From contig NZ_CP006568.1 in assembly GCF_000517405.1 (NCBI RefSeq), positions 1 through 64,000 of the forward strand: a stretch of 64,000 nt of DNA, written 5' to 3'. Below are positions 37,987 through 47,484 of this stretch, piece after piece; position 1 is the stretch's first letter; every line of letters starts with the position of its first letter. The notes under the pieces are model-generated. The model ran no database searches and was not told the DNA's origin. It worked only from the letters and a program-made list of their open reading frames with translations. This DNA comes from Candidatus Sodalis pierantonius str. SOPE. GTDB lineage: Bacteria; Pseudomonadota; Gammaproteobacteria; Enterobacterales; Enterobacteriaceae. Both the position numbers and the translations under genes were made by a program.

Positions 37987-38526
37987 AAAACGGTGTCACA
38001 TTGAAGGTAGATAAGGCGCAATCCCTTCTAGATGCGCTTAAAACGCTTGGTAACAGAGATGTGTTGGTGGGCATTCCCGCCGAAGACGCCGCGCGTGATG
38101 ATGTCCCCTTCGGCAATGCCGGCATTGGCTATATCAATGAAAATGGCTCTCCCGCGCAAAATATTCCGGCCAGACCCCATCTGCAACCCGGCGTTAAATC
38201 GGTGCAGGATAAAACGCTGCCTCTGTTGAAACAGGCCGCGCTTTTTACGCTTGACGGCAATATATCGGGTGCCGAGAGGTTGCTTAATCAGGCGGGAGCA
38301 ACCGCGGTGGATGGGGTAAGGCGTCTTATTACCGCCTCTAACTTTACACCACTGGCCTCCAGTACGCTCGCGGCTCGCGCTCGTAAGGGTCGAAAGGGGG
38401 CTCGAGCTGGCAAGCCGTGCAGCAGGCAATGCCCCAGATAACGCGAATGCCAGACCACTGATTGATACCGGGCAGTATCGCCGATCGATCACTTACATTG
38501 TGAGGGATAAAAATGCCGGATCTTGA
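37983..38526 (+). pseudogene. phage tail completion protein (HK97 gp10-like), frameshifted
   Basis: The start MKNGVTLKVDKAQSLLDAL leads to VLVGIPAEDAARDD and IPARPHLQPGV, a gp10-like pattern. The frame then hits a stop at 38441, but the expected C-terminal sequence NARPLIDTGQYRRSITY lies in another frame up to 38526. A one-base change in the G run near 38396-38400 explains it. Confidence 0.8.
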
Positions 38527-38902
38527 TGTGACAGACGTGCTGTTTGATCCCGACTTCTGTGATACCACTCTAACGGTTACCCGTCGCCTCCGATCTGTTG
38601 ACGATGACGGATTTAGGCATAACACGCATACCACCACGCGATTTTCAGGCGTTGTCACCGTAGACAAATCGCTCGAAAGCCGCCGTATGGAGGCGGGGAT
38701 CCTTATCAGTGGCGCTATTCTGATTTTAACCACTGAACGGCTGACGCAGGGGCAGACAGCGCGTGATGCTGACATTGTGACTTATCAGGGTCGGGATTAT
38801 CGCGTGACATTTGTCGATCCCTATACTGCTTACGGTGCAGGCTTTGTTCAGGCACATTGTGAATTGCTGCCGTTTGATGGAGGTACTCCGATTGAGCAAT
38901 AA
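38513..38902 (+). CDS. phage head-tail region protein, function unknown
   Basis: 129 aa, overlapping the end of the gp10-like gene. The sequence LTVTRRLRSVDDDGFRHNT and the end DPYTAYGAGFVQAHCELLPFD are typical of short tail-completion proteins located at this place in DUF3383 myophages. I can name it only by context. Confidence 0.65.
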   Translation: MPDLDVTDVLFDPDFCDTTLTVTRRLRSVDDDGFRHNTHTTTRFSGVVTVDKSLESRRMEAGILISGAILILTTERLTQGQTARDADIVTYQGRDYRVTFVDPYTAYGAGFVQAHCELLPFDGGTPIEQ

Positions 38903-39440
38903 CACCAGTACCGAACGGGGTTGGCTAACACCCAACGGCAGCGATCCGGTTTACGACAAGGAATTGGACAAGCTATTAAGTCAGTGGGTGCGCAACATTA
39001 CCTTGCTGACTGCTAAACGTGTTATTGCCAGATGGCAACCAGAGCCGCCCGATATTCCGCCCGCAGACGTTAACTGGTGCGCTTTCGGTGTGGTGGATAT
39101 GCCGTGTGACGATAATCCGGCTTTTGTTAACCAGACTGAAGAGAACACTGAACTCTGGCGGCATGAGGCGATTGAATGCCTGGCGTCCTTTTATGGTCCG
39201 GCAGGACAGCAGTACGCCACCCGTTTTCGTGATGGTATTACCGTCAGTCAGAATAACGCGGAACTGAACACCCAGGGGCTATCGCTCGCAGGTTATAGCA
39301 CTATTATCCCGTTTCCCGAACTCATCAACACCCAGTGGGTGCGCCGGTACGATTTTACCGTGCGCCTGCGTCGTAAAGTGGTACGCGAATACAACATCCG
39401 ATCGCTGATAGACGCGCCATTTACCCTTTCCGGAGAATAA
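38892..39440 (+). CDS. phage neck terminator (gp12-like, LIC_12616 type) protein
   Basis: 182 aa when started at the TTG at 38892, overlapping the previous stop; the longer open frame upstream is antisense to that gene's end. The start reads MSNNTSTERGWLTPNG. Motifs include ALSVWW-free core WCAFGVVDM, CLASFYGPAGQQYATRFRDGI and the C-terminal RRYDFTVRLRRKVVREYNI, as in the neck/terminator family before the sheath gene. Intact. Confidence 0.75.
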   Translation: MSNNTSTERGWLTPNGSDPVYDKELDKLLSQWVRNITLLTAKRVIARWQPEPPDIPPADVNWCAFGVVDMPCDDNPAFVNQTEENTELWRHEAIECLASFYGPAGQQYATRFRDGITVSQNNAELNTQGLSLAGYSTIIPFPELINTQWVRRYDFTVRLRRKVVREYNIRSLIDAPFTLSGE

Positions 39441-39443
39441 ACT

Positions 39444-40922
39444 ATGTCACAGGGCTTACCTGTATCGAGAGTGGTCAACGTCACTGTCGATATGTCGCCG
39501 CGTGCGGCCAGCGCACGGAATTTCGGCGCATTGCTCATTATGGGCACCTCATCGGTCATCGACCCCCTTGAACGACTGCGGACATACTCATCCATTGAAG
39601 AGGTTGCGACCGATTTTGGTACTGATGCGTCAGAGTACCAGGCCGCGTCACTGTATTACCAGCAATCTCCCCGTCCGGTCGACCTGTTTATCGGGCGTTG
39701 GGTCAATGAAGCCTCAGCGGGCCTGCTGCGCGGCGCAATATTGACCGCAGAGCAGGTGAAAATCAGTCACTTCACCGGCGTGACCGATGGCGCGATGAAA
39801 ATCACCGTCAATGGAAAAACAGTCACTATTAAGGGTGTGGATTTATCGGGAGAAACCAATCTGAACGGTGTTGCGCAGCGTATTGCTGAAAAAATCAATA
39901 CCGCTACTGTGTTGTGGGATGCCAGCAATAGCCGGTTTGTTGTGACGTCATCAACGGCAGGCAAGAGCAGCACGGTGGGATTTGCCACTGCGCCAGACAG
40001 TGGTACTGATCTTTCCCCGCTGACAGGGTTATCACAGGCGGCTGGCGCAGCACCGGTGGCAGGGATGGACGGTGAAACAGCCGCGCAGGCGGTTGCGACG
40101 TTGGCCGATTTTTCCAGCGCCTGGTACGGCCTTATCGTTGCGGCCAATCTGTCTGCTGATGATATTACCGCCATTGCTGCCTTTATCGGTGCTAGCAATA
40201 CATCACGTATTTTCGGATTAACCACGCAGGACACCGCAGCGATTGACGCTACCCGAACCGACGATATCGCTTCGCAACTTAAGCAGGGCATGTACGGACG
40301 GGTATTCACGCAGTATTCCAGCACGTCGCCTTATGCGGCCGCCTCAGCGTTCGGACGGGCCTTTACGGTCAATTTTGGCGCTAACACCACCACCCTGACC
40401 CTGAAGTTCAAGCAGGAGCCGGGCATCCAGGCTGAACTGTTGCGCACGTCTCAGGCGGATGCACTAGCGGCGAAAAACTGTAATGTGTTTGTGCGCTATG
40501 ACAACGACACGGCTATTTTGCAGGAAGGCGTGATGGCGAACGGCGATTTCTTTGATGAGCGCCACGGCCTCGACTGGTTGCAAAACTACGTGCAGAACAA
40601 TCTTTATAACCTGCTGTATACCAGTACAATCAAAGTGCCGCAGACCGATGCTGGCGGTACCCGCCTGCTGGCCTCCGTTGAACAGTCGATGGCGCAGGCC
40701 GTCAATAACGGTCTGATTGCGCCTGGTGTGTGGAATGGCGGGGCGGTAGGGCAACTGTCGCTGGGCGATACGCTGACCAAAGGGTATTATGCATTTATTC
40801 AGCCGATGACGGAGCAGGCACAGGCAGACCGTGAAAAACGTAAGGCACCGCCGATCCAGGTGGCCTGTAAACTCGCCGGTGCCGTGCATTTTGCGGATGT
40901 GCTGATCACCGTGGTTCGCTGA
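39444..40922 (+). CDS. phage tail sheath protein (DUF3383)
   Basis: 492 aa. It forms the contractile sheath of a myovirus tail. It starts LPVSRVVNVTVDMSPRAAS and contains NFGALLIMGTSSVIDP and the C-terminal domain with YDNDTAILQEGVMANGDFFDE, all characteristic of DUF3383. Full length with no stops, unlike the tube gene that follows. It identifies the prophage as contractile. Confidence 0.93.
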   Translation: MSQGLPVSRVVNVTVDMSPRAASARNFGALLIMGTSSVIDPLERLRTYSSIEEVATDFGTDASEYQAASLYYQQSPRPVDLFIGRWVNEASAGLLRGAILTAEQVKISHFTGVTDGAMKITVNGKTVTIKGVDLSGETNLNGVAQRIAEKINTATVLWDASNSRFVVTSSTAGKSSTVGFATAPDSGTDLSPLTGLSQAAGAAPVAGMDGETAAQAVATLADFSSAWYGLIVAANLSADDITAIAAFIGASNTSRIFGLTTQDTAAIDATRTDDIASQLKQGMYGRVFTQYSSTSPYAAASAFGRAFTVNFGANTTTLTLKFKQEPGIQAELLRTSQADALAAKNCNVFVRYDNDTAILQEGVMANGDFFDERHGLDWLQNYVQNNLYNLLYTSTIKVPQTDAGGTRLLASVEQSMAQAVNNGLIAPGVWNGGAVGQLSLGDTLTKGYYAFIQPMTEQAQADREKRKAPPIQVACKLAGAVHFADVLITVVR

Positions 40923-40934
40923 GGAAAATAATTT

Positions 40935-41375
40935 ATGGCAACTTATTCATTTATGGATGTGTCGGCGTCAATGACGGGGCCGACGGGCGTGATTGATCTC
41001 GGCTATGGCTCGGCAAACTCTGAAGAAGGGATTGTGGTGGCCATGACCGAGGCAAAAAACACCATGACCATCGGCGCAGATGGCGAAGGGATGCACAGCC
41101 TTCATGGCGGAAAATCGGGTACCATCACGATTAATCTGCTGAAAACGTCGCCCGTTAATAAAAAGCTGATGCTGGCTTACAACGCCCAAAGCCAGTCCTC
41201 GTCCGTCTGGGGCAACAACGTTTTTGTGGTACGTAATCATGCCTAGGGGGATATCGCCACGGCGCGCGGTGGCGCGTTTCAGAAGATCCCCGACTGGCAG
41301 AATGCCAAAGACGGTAATACGGTCGCCTGGGTGTTTGACTGTATCAAAATCGATGAATTGCTTGGGGAGTTTTAA
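40935..41375 (+). pseudogene. phage tail tube protein (DUF3277), amber codon inside
   Basis: The frame MATYSFMDVSASMTGPTGVIDLG matches DUF3277. After 103 codons (VVRNHA) there is a TAG at 41244-41246, and the frame continues with GDIATARGGAFQKIPDWQN to LLGEF and TAA at 41373-41375. Only this one lesion is visible. The full product would be 146 aa. Confidence 0.9.
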
Positions 41376-41378
41376 CCG

Positions 41379-41786
41379 ATGGAAATCGAACTGAAGGGTC
41401 ATTTCTACCGCGCCGGGAAACTCAGCGTATTTGACCAACTGAAAGTGGCACGAAAACTCCTGCCGGTACTCTCTGGCATGGTCGGCGAACTGCAAAAGCT
41501 ACGCGGCGGCGAGGCGGCCATGGAAACCCTGTTACCCGCCCTGATCACAGCGATAGGTGATATGCAGGATAGCGACTGCGACGCCATTATTCATGCCTGT
41601 TTATCGGTGGTCTCCCGGCAAAACGGCAAGGCATGGGTGGCTGTATTCCGCCAAGGGGATCTGATGTTTGATGATATCGACCTAGGGACCCTATTGCAGT
41701 TGGTCGCACAGGTGATAGGGGATTCACTGGGAAATTTTTTTCACGCACCCCTCGACGGCGCGACTGTGCCCCCACAACCAGTTTAA
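41379..41786 (+). CDS. phage tail assembly chaperone (short form)
   Basis: 135 aa, directly after the tail tube gene and before the tape measure, the position of the tail assembly chaperone. FDQLKVARKLLPVLSGMV and LITAIGDMQDSDCDAIIHACLS are helical. Near its end the zero frame contains T TTT TTT (41735-41741), an ideal site for a -1 frameshift. Confidence 0.85.
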   Translation: MEIELKGHFYRAGKLSVFDQLKVARKLLPVLSGMVGELQKLRGGEAAMETLLPALITAIGDMQDSDCDAIIHACLSVVSRQNGKAWVAVFRQGDLMFDDIDLGTLLQLVAQVIGDSLGNFFHAPLDGATVPPQPV

Positions 41787-41974
41787 CCCTCGATACGCTT
41801 CCTGACGGGGAAGATTATATTCTTCGCCCGGTGCGAGAATTTCATATTGACCAAAAGCATTTAGACAGTGGCGCGGTAGATCTCTGCCGTATCGCACTGC
41901 TTAATGACTATTTGGACATGAGCGCAGATAACGAAGCGCGGATAGCGCGATGGAGAGAGGCAAACCGTGGCTAA
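41379..41974 (+). CDS. tail assembly chaperone, predicted -1 frameshift product
   Basis: A second coding stretch in the -1 frame ends at 41974. It encodes TLPDGEDYILRPVREFHIDQKH and NDYLDMSADNEARIARWREANRG, lacks its own good start, and overlaps the tape measure GTG. Slipping at the T run 41735-41741 would join it to the upstream gene and give a fusion of about 198 residues. Such paired products are the rule for chaperones at this place in lambda, P2 and many tailed phages. The frameshift itself is predicted, not shown. Confidence 0.65.
41735..41741 (+). promoter_or_regulatory. programmed -1 ribosomal frameshift site (T TTT TTT)
   Basis: Seven T residues lie in register as X XXY YYZ in the zero frame (AAT TTT TTT CAC). 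After slippage the -1 frame is open up to 41974. A GC-rich stretch (41744-41770) downstream could act as stimulator. Confidence 0.6.
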
Positions 41975-43855
41975 CGTAGATACCATCCGCGACTTCCTCG
42001 TCAGCCTCGGTTTTCAGGTGGATGAATCGGGGATGCGGAAATTTGAGCGCGTTCTGACCGGCGTCACCACCAATGTGCTAAAGCTGGGCGTGGCTGTTGA
42101 GGGGGCGGCGCTGTCCGTACTGGGTTTTACCACACAGATAGCCGCTGGACTGGATAAGGTGTACTGGGCGTCACAACACACCGGCACCAGTGCAGCGGGC
42201 ATAAAAGCATTGGGCTATGCGGCAGCCCAAACCGGCAGTAGTGTCGAAGCAGCGCAGGGCGCGCTGGAGAGCCTTGCGCGGTTTATGCGCAATAACCCCG
42301 GCGCAGAAGGCTTCCTGAACCGCCTGGGTGTGCAAACACGGGATGCCCGTGGACAGATGCGTGACATGTCGGCGATCTTTACCGGTGTCGGGCAAAAACT
42401 CGACCAGATGCCCTATTACCGGGCAAACCAGTATGCACAAATGCTGGGCATCGATGAAAATACCTTGATGGCGATGCGCAGGGGATTGAACGGCTTTACG
42501 GCGGATTATCAGTCTATGCTAAGCCGTACCGATTTTAACGCAGAAAAAGCCGCTGCGCAGTCTAATAAGTTCATGACGTCCATGAAGGGGCTGACGGCGC
42601 TGTTCGGTATCCTGCGCGATGAAGGTCGGCGCGAATCTGGCCGGGGGACTGGCGGGTTCTCTGGACGACCTGAGAAAGAAAATACTCGAAAACTTTCCCA
42701 AAATCGAAGACGTGTTGACCCGGATCGTCCGGGGAATGATCCGCGCCGGTGAGATGGTGGGCCACGTTATCTGGCGCCTGATACAGGCAGCGGGCCAAAT
42801 TTTTGACTGGTGGCGCAGCCTGGATGGACAGAGCAAAAAGGTCATTACCACGTTTGGGGCCTTGACTGCCGCGATATTATTGCTGTGGGACGACTACCAG
42901 ACCTGGAAGGAAGGGGGAAAGTCCTTTATTGACTGGTCGAAGTGGGGACCGGAAATCGAACAGGCGAAAAAGGCGTTCGCGTGGATAGGTGATAAAATCA
43001 TCGGGCTGGTTAACGATGTCGGGGGCTGGCAAAATACGCTGAGCATTCTCGCCACCTTTATCGCCGGCACCTGGGTATCAAAAGTCCTCGGTGCGTTCGG
43101 CAAGATTGCCGGTCTGCCCATCCCTCCCTGGTTAAAACTCTGGGGGGCTGTATGCCGGTTATCTGGTCTCAGACAGGGAAAACATTGTCACCAGCGCCAA
43201 AGCGTCTTGGGACTACAACACCCGACAGATAAAACGTGGCGTGGGCGATAGCCTGAAAGCGCTAGGGATAGATAACGCCTGGGCCAGCAAACATCGCGGC
43301 GATGCTTCCGACGATCCACTGGCGCTCCCTCGTGGGATCCGCAACAACAATCCGAGGAATCTGAATTATGCGGGGCAGGCTGGCGCAGAAAGAGAGTCGC
43401 CCGGTGGCCGCTTTGCACGTTTTCAGACGCCGTTTGAGGGGTTGCGGGCCATGGCTTTACAGCTGGCACGTTATGCGGGGCGTGGTCTCAACACGATTGA
43501 AAAAATCATCAACACCTGGGCACCGGGAAGTGAAAACAACACGGGCGCCTATATTGCGGCGATATCCCGACAGTTGGGGGTAGCCCCGGATGCGGCGCTG
43601 AACCTGGGCAATCCTCAGTTGATGGCGTCGCTGATGGGCGGCATTATTCAGCATGAGAACGGGCGCAATCCCTACAGCAGTGAACTGATTGACCGTGCGG
43701 CGCTCGTGGGGATAGGCGGGAAAAGTCTTCAGCAAGAAACGACGATTAATGTCTATGGCGCAAGCGATCCGGCGACCACAGGCACGGATATTGCCGACAG
43801 GCAGACCGGTGTTAACGCCCGCTTGATTGGGCAGTTCACGCAGAGGGCCTACTGA
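41967..43855 (+). pseudogene. phage tail tape measure protein with C-terminal muralytic-type domain, two frameshifts
   Basis: The GTG start gives MANVDTIRDFLVSLGFQVDE. The frame breaks near 42624 (extra G) and again near 43152 (extra base); corrected, the product is about 628 aa. The middle part has hydrophobic helices (KVITTFGALTAAILLLW). The last 200 residues (LPRGIRNNNPRNLNYAGQAGA, WAPGSENNTGAYIAAIS, IQHENGRNPYS) resemble a peptidoglycan-degrading structural domain found on tape measures. It sets tail length and would help the DNA cross the cell wall. Broken as read. Confidence 0.85.
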
Positions 43856-44433
43856 TGGATATCCTTTCCACACTGTTCTCGCAGCCCTCGCGCAAAATTG
43901 GGTTGTTGGTGCCGGATATGGTGATTTCGGAGAAACACCAGGACCAGCTTGAAATCACCGAGCATCCGGTGGAAATCGGCGCTGAAATCGCTGACCATGC
44001 CTATAAGCGGCCCGCTGAGCTAACGATGGAGGTGGGGTTTGCCGGGGGCGGCTCACTGCTGGATTTATGGGATACGGCAAAAATCGGGCTGAGTCTGGGC
44101 CAGAGTCCACGGGAAACCTATCAAAAGCTGCTTGAACTTCAGGCCAGCCGCCAACCGTTCGATGTGATAACCGGCAAGCGGCAGTACAGCAATATGCTAA
44201 TCCGCGCGATTGAGGTGACGACCGATAAGGCCAGTGAAAACGTACTGATGGCCGTGCTGACGCTGCGCGAGCTGAACATGACCCGTACGGAAACAGCGAC
44301 GGTGACGCGACAGGCCAACATGCAGGAGGGAGCCACCACCGCCGGTGTGGCGAATACCGGAGTCAAAACCACGAAACCCGTTGAGAACGTGAGTTTTCTA
44401 CAGCGTGGTGCGGAGATAGTCAATGGTGATTAA
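43855..44433 (+). CDS. phage baseplate / distal tail-like protein
   Basis: 192 aa. The first 100 residues (LLVPDMVISEKHQDQLEITEHPVE, ADHAYKRPAELTMEVGF) match the Dit-like baseplate proteins of contractile-tailed phages. It starts at the stop of the tape measure and overlaps the next gene. Intact. Confidence 0.75.
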   Translation: MDILSTLFSQPSRKIGLLVPDMVISEKHQDQLEITEHPVEIGAEIADHAYKRPAELTMEVGFAGGGSLLDLWDTAKIGLSLGQSPRETYQKLLELQASRQPFDVITGKRQYSNMLIRAIEVTTDKASENVLMAVLTLRELNMTRTETATVTRQANMQEGATTAGVANTGVKTTKPVENVSFLQRGAEIVNGD

Positions 44434-44722
44434 TGAAATTCCCCTGACGGCGACTAACCAGCAGTTCAGCATCACGCTTTCCGGCACGGTCTGGCAGATG
44501 CGCATTATCTGGCGCGACGTGGCAGGCTGGGTGCTAGATATGTGCAACAGTGCGAGTGAACCGGTGATTGCAGGTATTCTGCTACGGGGCGGGGAAGATC
44601 TGCTCTCGCAGTATGGGTGGCTAAAGCCCGGCGGCAGACTCATCGTGATTGAAGATGATAAACAGTCACTGGATGCCGCTGGATTAGACAAAACAGCAAA
44701 ACTTTACTGGATAACCGATTAA
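44423..44722 (+). CDS. phage baseplate plug protein (Pam3 gp18-like)
   Basis: 99 aa, overlapping the preceding gene by 11 bp. It contains FSITLSGTVWQMRIIWRD and WVLDMCNSASEPVIAGILL, the layout of the small baseplate plug family found beside the hub gene. Intact. Confidence 0.7.
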   Translation: MVINEIPLTATNQQFSITLSGTVWQMRIIWRDVAGWVLDMCNSASEPVIAGILLRGGEDLLSQYGWLKPGGRLIVIEDDKQSLDAAGLDKTAKLYWITD

Positions 44723-45203
44723 TCTGCGCTGGCAGTTTTTTTACGGACAACACCATGCCACAGAACTGGATAAGACAATGCTCGCTGATCGTCGCTGATG
44801 AAAAAGGTGAGGGTATCGAACTGTCCGCCTTTCGCACCACGTTCAGTATTTCATGGCCGGATACACGCTGGCCGCGCACGGCGGTGTTTAAAGTCTGGAA
44901 CCTAAAACCGGAGACGGCCAATCGTATTCAGGCGGGCGAGTTTGCTCGTGTGCAATTAATGGCGGGGTATCAGGATAACACGGGGTTGATTTTCACCGGA
45001 AACATCCGCTATTCCCTTACCGGCAGAGATAATCCGACCGATACCTTTGTGATTATTCAGGCGGTCGATGCCCATGATGCTTACGATTACGCCACCTTGA
45101 ATACGATTCTGGGCGCAGGCCATACCCAAGCCGAACAACATCAGACGCTACTCACCGGCCTGGCCCCCTACGGTATTGTGAAAGGAACGACGCCTGATTT
45201 TGA

Positions 45204-46519
45204 GACCCTGTACACGATTCTGTGTAAATGCCTTTTCTCAGAAGTGACCGTCCAGGCGGTCACCGAACTCGATAATAAAGCGGCTCATTGCCATGCGCCA
45301 GTCCCTCAAAGGTATTGTCCATTTCTGTGAGGCCGCCTGTATCGCCAGCCACACCACCTTTTTCACTGCGTCGTCGGTCGGGAACACCTTGCGCTTTTTA
45401 ATGGCATGCCGGATCACGCTGTTTAACGACTCGATGGCGTTGGTCGTGTAGATCACCTTGCGGATGTCCGTTGGGTAGGCAAAGAACGTGGCCAGATTGG
45501 CCCAGTTTGCCTGCCAGCTTCGACTTATTTGCGGGTAGCGGATGTCCCAGGCACTGGAGAACGCTTCCAGCGCCTGCAAGCCGGCTTCTTCCGTAGGGGC
45601 CTGATAGATAGCTTTCAGGTCGCGGGTGACGGCCTTGTAGTCCTTCCAGGAGACGAACCGCAGGCTGTTGCGCACCATATGCACGATACACAGCTGGAGC
45701 CGCGCCTCCGGATACACCGCGTTAATAGCGTCAGGGAAACCTTTCAGCCCGTCTACGCAGGCGATAAGGATATCGTTCAAGCCGCGGTTTTTCAGCTCTG
45801 TCAGCACGTTCAGCCAGAACTTTGCGCCTTCGTTGTTCGGCCAGCCACATACCTAGCAACTCTTTCTGGCCTTCGATGTTGATGCCCAGCGCCAGGAACA
45901 CAGATTTGTTGATGATGCGGCTGTCCTGCCGGACTTTTAGAACGATACAGTCAAGATAAACAATGGGATAGACTGCATCCAGAGGCCGGTTTTGCCATTC
46001 GACAACCTGCTCCATGACCGCATCGGTGACCTTTGAGACCAGCGCCGGCGAGACATCGGCGTCATACAGCTCTTTGAATGCGGCGGCGATCTCGCGGGTG
46101 GTCATCCCTTTGGCGTACAACGATAAAATCTGGTTATCCATCCCGGTAATCTGGGTCTGGTTCTTCTTCACCAGTTGCGGTTCAAAGGAACCGTCACGAT
46201 CGCGCGGAGTACGCAGCGCCAGCGGGCCATCGCCAGTGGTAACGGTTTTTGTGGAATAGCCGTTGCGGGCGTTGGTCCCCGGTTTAGGCTGATTTTTATC
46301 GTAGCCGAGGTGATGGGTCATTTCGGCATTGAGAGCTGCTTCGACGCTGATTTTTTTCAGCAGCCGATCGAAGTGACTGAGATCTTCAGGGGTTTTGAGA
46401 TTTTTGGCCAGTTCGTTAGCCAGAGCCTGCAACTGTTTTTCGTCCATAAATTAACCTGCTTTTGATGTTGGATTGAACATATCAAAATCAGGCAAATACA
46501 CAAATTTCTAAACAGGCTC
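45204..46519 (-). mobile_element. IS256-family insertion sequence, copy 4, inside the hub gene
   Basis: 1316 bp with both ends and a perfect 8-bp target duplication GATTTTGA (45196-45203 and 46520-46527). One extra base lies in the transposase gene. Confidence 0.95.
45238..46447 (-). pseudogene. IS256-family transposase, frameshifted
   Basis: The frame from 46447 reads correctly to about residue 204, then an insertion near 45833 (GCCGAACAACG for GCCGAAAATG) moves the remaining part into the frame ending at 45238. All other sequence agrees with the intact copies. Confidence 0.94.
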
Positions 46520-46723
46520 GATTTTGAGGCGACGCGCTTTCCCCGTGGAAAAACCTACTTTGGCATGGCGCGGGATGCGATAGATAACCTCACAGGGCAG
46601 TGCTGCAGATTCCGACGTATCCGATCAGCTGTTCCGGCGACATCCGATCAGTTATTCCGATATTTTCCGATCACCCATTCCAGTGATATTCGATCACGTG
46701 TTCGCTCATCTTCTGACTCGGGA

Positions 46724-47473
46724 TTAGTCTATTTTTCCTGTGCTGGCTACTCCATGCTCTTTGCGTAGTGATTCGCCTTTAAGTTCCAGTCTATAGCTGG
46801 GGTGTACTAACCGATCGAGTAACGCGTCAGCTGTCGTGGGGTTTTCTATCAGTCCATACCATTTTTTCACCGGCAGTTGACTGATCAGGATGCTGCTGCT
46901 TTTGTCGTAGCGATCTTCCATCACCTCCAACAGCATCGTTGCCTGCATCGGACTTATTGATTCTAGGCCCACGTCGTCCAAGATCAGTAACTCTATTTTT
47001 TCTAACTGCTTAAGCTGTTTTAGATAGGTCCCGTCTACCTGACACTGGTGAAGATGGGCCAGCAACCGACCCACTCGCCAGTAACGCACGCTATATTGCT
47101 GCCGGCATGCCTGCTCACCAAGCGCACAACTGAGCCAGGTTTTGCCCGTACCTGTCGGCCCCGTGATGAGTATGCTTTTCTGATATTTCAGATATTGTCC
47201 CCCTAGCAGATCTCGCATCTGTTCCGGTGTCACTCCTCGGCTAAGGATATAACGGATATCTTCCGGTTTTGCCTGCAAGCGCATTTGCGATTGCCGTCGC
47301 AGACGGCATATATGGTTGTTTTTTCTATGCAAATTTTCCGCTTCTACCATCAGAGACAACCGCTCCTCGAACCCCAGCCCCCCATAACTCCCCGGGAGTT
47401 CGCGTTGCGTCTCCAACGCCTGGACCATTGCCGACAACTTCAGCTCTCGCAGAGCCATTAACAGTGTATCCAT
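46724..47473 (-). CDS. istB: istB ATPase helper of IS21-family transposition (intact)
   Basis: 249 aa. Walker A GPTGTGKTW lies near residue 99 and Walker B LLILDDVGLES near residue 157. AAA+ protein that assists target selection by IstA. An AAGGAG ribosome-binding site precedes the ATG. It is the unbroken reference for the damaged copy 1. Confidence 0.94.
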   Translation of the reverse strand: MDTLLMALRELKLSAMVQALETQRELPGSYGGLGFEERLSLMVEAENLHRKNNHICRLRRQSQMRLQAKPEDIRYILSRGVTPEQMRDLLGGQYLKYQKSILITGPTGTGKTWLSCALGEQACRQQYSVRYWRVGRLLAHLHQCQVDGTYLKQLKQLEKIELLILDDVGLESISPMQATMLLEVMEDRYDKSSSILISQLPVKKWYGLIENPTTADALLDRLVHPSYRLELKGESLRKEHGVASTGKID

Positions 47474-47484
47474 ATTTATTCTCC

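Larger units (their letters stand above)
44755..46603 (+). pseudogene. phage baseplate hub protein, interrupted by IS256 and truncated by IS21
   Basis: The N-terminal 150 codons (MPQNWIRQCSLIVADEKGEG, FKVWNLKPETANRI, TGNIRYSLTGRDNPTDT, IIQAVDAHDAYDY) match baseplate hub proteins of contractile phages. IS256 copy 4 interrupts at 45204; after it the frame continues DFEATRFPRGKTYFGMARDAIDNL (46520-46603) and ends at the IS21 element. The rest of the gene and the following baseplate genes are missing. Confidence 0.8.

Noticed and set aside
36613..41375. Possible stop-codon recoding (TAG read as an amino acid) because capsid, tube, istA and an IS903 transposase all contain in-frame TAG
   Set aside because: atpE and atpG end with TAG, TAA nonsense codons occur equally in trkA, mscL and a small phage gene, and many frameshifts lie alongside. 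Ordinary gene decay explains the pattern.
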